Positions 59,688 to 64,000 of a stretch of DNA of 64,000 bases are shown here, piece by piece. The stretch's first letter is position 1. Each line of letters begins with the position of its first letter. The stretch covers positions 9,615,501 through 9,679,500 of the forward strand of contig OX344762.1 of assembly GCA_947034895.1 (NCBI GenBank), in the 5' to 3' direction. The notes under the pieces were generated by a model. The model searched no databases. It was not told where the DNA came from and saw only the letters and a program-made list of their open reading frames with translations. This stretch comes from Rhytidiadelphus loreus. Taxonomy: Eukaryota; Streptophyta; Bryopsida; Hypnales; Hylocomiaceae. The position numbers and the translations under genes were made by a program.

Positions 59688-61138
59688 TGTCTCATGGAGA
59701 GGCTCAAAGCGACGGAGTGATCCACAGCGCGCACCGACGGCAAGGAAAGCGAGGTCGAGTCCGGTGGGTTGTCTCTGAGGCATTTGTAGAGACAAATTGA
59801 ATGATCTTTAAAATTCTAGCCTGTTTTACTTTGTACAATTTACTTATTCTGATTGATTTCTCTCTGATTAGTTTTGAAATAAATTGAGAAGATCTTGTTA
59901 AAAACGGCTCGTTTTAAAAAAAGCCATCTCGTGTTTTACAACACTTTATACTACTTTCAGCATAAATCTGCCATAATCGTAAATGTAGTTCCAATCCCCT
60001 CAAATCAGAGTCCCTGAAGCGGTTTCAATGATACAATATCATTGGTGGTTTACTTTTTTGCAGTGGCCATGGAAGTGGAGATGTTGATGCAGGCTTGCTT
60101 GATGTGAATAATGCAGTCGCTACATTACCACAGGCTCCACAAGATGAAGCTGGACCAGATTCTATAGAAGGGCACATGGAAATCGTTGTGGACGAGATTG
60201 GGTTGGCATCAGAGGAGGCTGTAGCTCATCGATCAGATCCACAACAAGTGATCAGGGTTGAAGCTAATGCAAGGCAACCAACTCCACGAACCGATTTAAC
60301 AAGAGAGTTTTCATCGGAGCACCGATCACTTAATTTGCAAACCACTCCTGTTGTGGAAGACGCCAACCAACATGAAATTCTCAAGTCCCAGTCAGTGCAG
60401 TTTAGGTTTACAAATGAGGAAAAGCTGGATTACCCTGCAGCTCCACCTACTCTCCGCACAGAGAGTCCCCGTGTTACAAAAAAACGTCACATTGAGTCGC
60501 CGAAGCTCGTACATGATTACAACCTCAGATCCAAACCAACAGTACCAGAGAATCAACCAGCAGCTAGAGCATCTTTGTTCAGACCGAGCACGGATGGAAA
60601 GCCAAACTCTGGTACTCTCAGTTTTCTTTCGAAGGAAAAGTTCCGCCCAATTTCTCACAGGGTGCCAGAGAATTACTGGAGGCCTCCACATCCATTTGAC
60701 GTTGGCAAAGTTTCGCATGGGAACATCTGCCCTGTCTGCGAGAAGTACACTATAACAGATCTTGACCGAAGTGCAGGTACCGTCCCTGGTGGTACCGAAG
60801 AGACTCTCCGGGCAAGGTTCAAGTGCGCCCTTTGCCAAAAGGTCTTCGATCTTGGAATTATTCTGTTCGACCCTCGGGGGATTCCTGGTGTTACGTTATA
60901 CGAAGGCGAAGACAGGTTCAATCCTCCCGTGCCACCGCGGGGGATGTATCCTTGTCCTCGGTGCGGGAAGGCGACCCACACGTCGTTTCAGGGCATGGTG
61001 TCTCATCTTCCAGAGGAATCCAAGGTGCAATGTGAGCCTGCATGTCCAGTGGAGAGGCTGCAACTGAGCGCTTTGTGGAAACCTGAGGAGAATATTGAGG
61101 CGAGGAATATAATACGGACGGTGCTAGGGCTTTTCTGA
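59688..61138 (+). CDS. Unknown protein with zinc-ribbon-like Cys pairs (5' end missing)
   Basis: Exon 59688-59763 (acceptor TCTCTACAG, donor CCG|GTGGGT) joins exon 60064-61138 (acceptor TTTTTGCAG) in phase, giving about 380 residues to a TGA. The first exon is not found. The N-terminal two thirds is low-complexity and polar. A basic stretch (KKRHIESPK, then LRSKP) near 60480-60540 could be a nuclear signal. The C-terminal part has CPVCEKY, about 30 residues, then CALCQKVF (C-x2-C pairs, 60729-60840), and later YPCPRCGKATH with a downstream His and CEPACP. This suggests one or two zinc-binding folds. I do not recognise the family. No premature stop. Its 3' flank exists in a second diverged copy at 54475-56030. 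Confidence 0.6.
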
Positions 61139-61179
61139 AACGTGTTGCATGAAGAAGGTGACTGATTTTTATAAACGAA

Positions 61180-61690
61180 TTTTCAAGAGATTCAGAAGCT
61201 AGCAATACCAGCATCCATGTATTGATGTATGTGCGTACCTCCAGCACACATTCATTCTGACGAAATTGTGTATACCAGCTGGAACAGAATTTAGTTGGTT
61301 GGTATATCGTGCACGGTACAATTTGACTGCAGAAGATTTATTTAGGTGCTACGTAAAGAATTTCATATACTCAAATAGATAATTACTTTTGATTGTATTC
61401 TGAGAACAAAGTTCGAGAAGTAATTACGTTCTGAACTTCACAATGAAAAGCCCTCACAGCAGTTGAAAGCCGCGGGAATGGATTCTCTACGGAGACTGAG
61501 ATTTGGTTTAAGTTCTTCTGTCTGGTTGTTTCTTCAAGCTAGGTGGAGATGCCGCATGCATCTGGACCCCCTTTCCAATGCAGCTCCCGGTAGCCATTGC
61601 AAGCGCAGGGAATGTACCAGCTTGCATTTATATATATCCTGTCTTCTGAATATATGTGTCATGGGTCGGGACTTACTCGAGCAAACCTCA
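61180..61690. repeat. 3' flank of the zinc-ribbon gene, duplicated at 54475-56030
   Basis: Uninterrupted version of the sequence shared with 54475-56030, starting about 40 bases after the stop codon. It probably includes the 3' UTR. It shows the empty site for the MITE found at 55574. Confidence 0.82.
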
Positions 61691-62007
61691 ATGTAAGTTT
61701 CGAAATTCGATCATGGGTGACAAATAAAAAAAATTGCAGCGTTTTCTGCAGACTCCGAATGAACACTACTTTAACGTCCTGCTCTGTCTGCCGATAATTT
61801 CACGGAGCTAGCTTAGCTGCAGCGACTCGACGTCCTGTCTGTCTGCCTGTGCACAGATCTGCATTGTGGGAAGCTTTGAAAGGAAATCCAAGTTTAGTTA
61901 ATACTGGTCACGCTTGTTCATTCACATGCCTTGAATTGAGACCTTCCTGGCAGTGAAAACTGAAATTGATGTTACATGTTTGTGCCATGGTTTGCAGTGA
62001 AGCTTAA

Positions 62008-63653
62008 CCCCTACAAGCCCCAGGGGACCAAAAGTGTCCTCATAGTCTCAAGTCCAATTCAAAGAATAACTTTTGCATCCGCAGGTGTCGTAATTTAATA
62101 AAACTTTTTGGTAAATTTGAGCTCTGTCTTCTAGTTTGTGTGGTAAAATTTTCAGATCAATTCAAAATGCGCTGATTTTTTGTAAGCCCAGTCAAAGTTC
62201 AAAGGAGTCACCAAAGTGCATTTCATGGCTGCAACTTTGGTCATTCAAAGTTTGTTTTCAATACAATTTGTTGGGTTATGTTCCCCTTGAATTCTAGTTA
62301 TTGTGATAAAAATTTCATGTCCATTGAGGTTGTTTGAGTGTTTTGGAGCAATTCAAAGTTCAAAATCCTGACATTCTTGGATTACAGTGAACTTCACTGG
62401 CTTGTTTCTTCTTCATTGAGTGTATGTTTCCAATAATTGCTTAGACTAGTCTTGTTTGTGTGGCTAAAATTTCATATCAATTTAAGAAGTTATGAATGAC
62501 TATGAAGCATTTTAGTGGAAGGAGGTTCAATCTCAAATGTATTTGTTGCAACTTTTCTTACTACTTTTCAACATTTCAAAGCCATTTGCAAACAAAATGA
62601 GTCAAATGAATGATATTTTCTTTCACCAATGTGTTTGTATGCTAGTTTTGAGTCATTGTATAGTTTAAATTTCTTTTCATTTGAGTAGGTTTAGAAATCG
62701 AATTTCACCTCCAAATGTGTTGCTATGAAAATTTCAGCATCCTTTTTCAACACCAAAATATTATAATCATGCAATCTAAAGGAAAAGTCCATTTCTGACC
62801 ACTTCAACAGTTATGTGTGTTTGGACCACACGTTTCTTTAGTGGGGATTCTTTCCCAAGTATAGAAATAGAGTTTAGAAGGATTCCTTAATCTTTTAGGT
62901 TTTTTTTTGTCAAAACATAATTACCATAAATGTTTTAGTTGAAGATTTTATTCAATCCATATTGGTCATATAGGTCTTTCGCTATTTCTAACTAAAGGCT
63001 AGTTGCAAAATCAACCAAGAGTTGCTTGCAGTATCAAGCGACTTATAGCCAATCATAATGCACTACAATTGCACTAGGAATTGTGCCATAACTAATCACT
63101 ACTCATTTCTACATGTATTGTCAATTTTGTCAATTTTGTGATTATTCTTTACTTTGGCACAATTTAGGTCGCATAACCTGAAACCAAAATATATACTTGT
63201 CCCAATTTGTGGCCTGACATTAGACCTTTATGAAGATACATGTCACAATTTTTAATTTTAGAGTATCGTCAATTTAATAAAATTGGCATTGTGTGTGGAA
63301 AGAGACCACCCTACTATACATTGCTCCAATGGGGGGCAATTGGAAATGGCTTGGCTCCCATATGTCGCCAAATGACTCCAAATTTGATTTACACCATCTA
63401 TAACACATACACTGCAAGATTGTATGGTTGAGATTTCTATACTTCAATGACATTGAGATCTATATATAACATTTTAGAAGAAATGATGTTTTTTGAATCC
63501 AAAAAAGCCTTGGGCTTTTAGGAATTAAGGTAGACGTACACTACAAGATTGTATGGTTGAGATTTCTATACTTCAATGACATTTAGATCTATATATATCA
63601 TTTCAAAAGCAATGATGTTTTTTAAACCTAAAAAAACCTTGGGTTTTTAGGGA
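62008..63653 (+). mobile_element. TTAA-flanked repeat element (copy C), 1.65 kb
   Basis: Starts TTAA then CCCCTACAAGCC and ends TTTTTAGGGA then TTAA (63654-63657). 62010-62780 follows copies A and B closely (GTTTGTGTGGTAAAA, TTTCACCTCCAAATGTG). 62790-63360 is extra DNA. 63415-63530 and 63540-63653 are a tandem duplication of the end (CTACAAGATTGTATGG..GAAATGATGTTTTTT). No transposase ORF. Confidence 0.62.
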
Positions 63654-64000
63654 TTAAAATAGACAATCCAATTGCATCTGTTGTCCAATTTCATCCTCTA
63701 CTTGTGCTATAATTATATCTGTTCAAACATCAAAATCTATCAAGAAAAATTTCCAAATCCTTTCAAGATTTTGGGAAAGTCAACTCATTAATGCCAAAAG
63801 GATAACATGTCAATCTTTGATTGGTGGGAATTTAAATGCCAATAGATCCTTGGAAAGGCGTTTGTGTAGTGTTTATGGGATGTTTATGACTCCACTCTAT
63901 AGGCAGTTTTATATTTTCATGACAGACCACTTCAAAAATTCATAGAAATTACTATTATTATTAGAAAAATTCTTATTCTTCTTGAGTTTGATTCATAAAA

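Noticed and set aside
1..64000. CRISPR arrays, bacterial operons or prophage
   Set aside because: The window is eukaryotic: spliced genes, plant transposons and telomere-type repeats. No regularly spaced direct repeats of CRISPR type were seen.

Overview
The window is nuclear DNA of a land plant. Evidence: a 13-exon VPS45 gene with GT-AG introns and a plant-like length of 570 residues, plant-type TTTAGGG repeats, CACTA, hAT and Mutator-class transposon remains, and long AT-rich intergenic DNA. The transposase-derived and DUF7869-like proteins resemble types I associate with bryophytes and other seed-free plants. I infer a moss-like or other seed-free plant, but I cannot name the species from sequence alone.

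Layout. 1-7.3 kb: a broken hAT-type transposase-like gene (minus strand, running off the left edge), split by a 3.6-kb CACTA-like element with an ATT target duplication. 8.36-9.32 kb: a 960-bp repeat with inverted ends and flanking TTAA. 10.29-11.43 kb: a small two-exon gene encoding a conserved plant protein of 101 residues. 11.4-15.8 kb: AT-rich DNA. 15.8-18.7 kb: an intact 949-residue DUF7869-like ORF (minus strand). 18.7-26.6 kb: non-coding DNA with satellite-like tandem repeats. 26.6-32.4 kb: a large decayed plus-strand gene, five exons and about 1,690 codons, with a ParB/DGQHR-like region near the N-terminus and an FCP1/NIF-like phosphatase region at the C-terminus. A 21-bp dyad (TTCAACTCG, three bases, CGAGTTGAA) occurs about 16 times beside the start codons of these two divergent genes and inside three introns of the second. 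32.5-35.1 kb: coding exons hit by two CACTA-type insertions. 37.2-41.1 kb: a Mutator-like (MULE) transposase pseudogene. 43.2-44.9 kb: duplicated GC-rich blocks, a near-perfect 89-bp-arm hairpin and a methyltransferase-like gene remnant. 45.0-46.9 kb: a second TTAA-flanked element. 48.5-53.1 kb: VPS45. 54.5-56.0 and 61.2-61.7 kb: two copies of one sequence, the second lying just downstream of a zinc-ribbon-like gene (59.7-61.1 kb). 56.3-57.5 and 62.0-63.7 kb: further TTAA-type elements.

The clearly functional genes are VPS45 (endosome/TGN/vacuole trafficking), the 101-residue gene, probably the zinc-ribbon gene, and perhaps the DUF7869-like ORF. Nearly everything else is mobile-element sequence in decay. 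Premature stops in the hAT, ParB/FCP1 and MULE genes can be explained by C-to-T (or G-to-A) changes, as expected for methylated plant transposons. The most unusual item is the dyad array tied to the DUF7869-like and ParB/FCP1-like genes, which may be the remains of one large, uncharacterised mobile unit.
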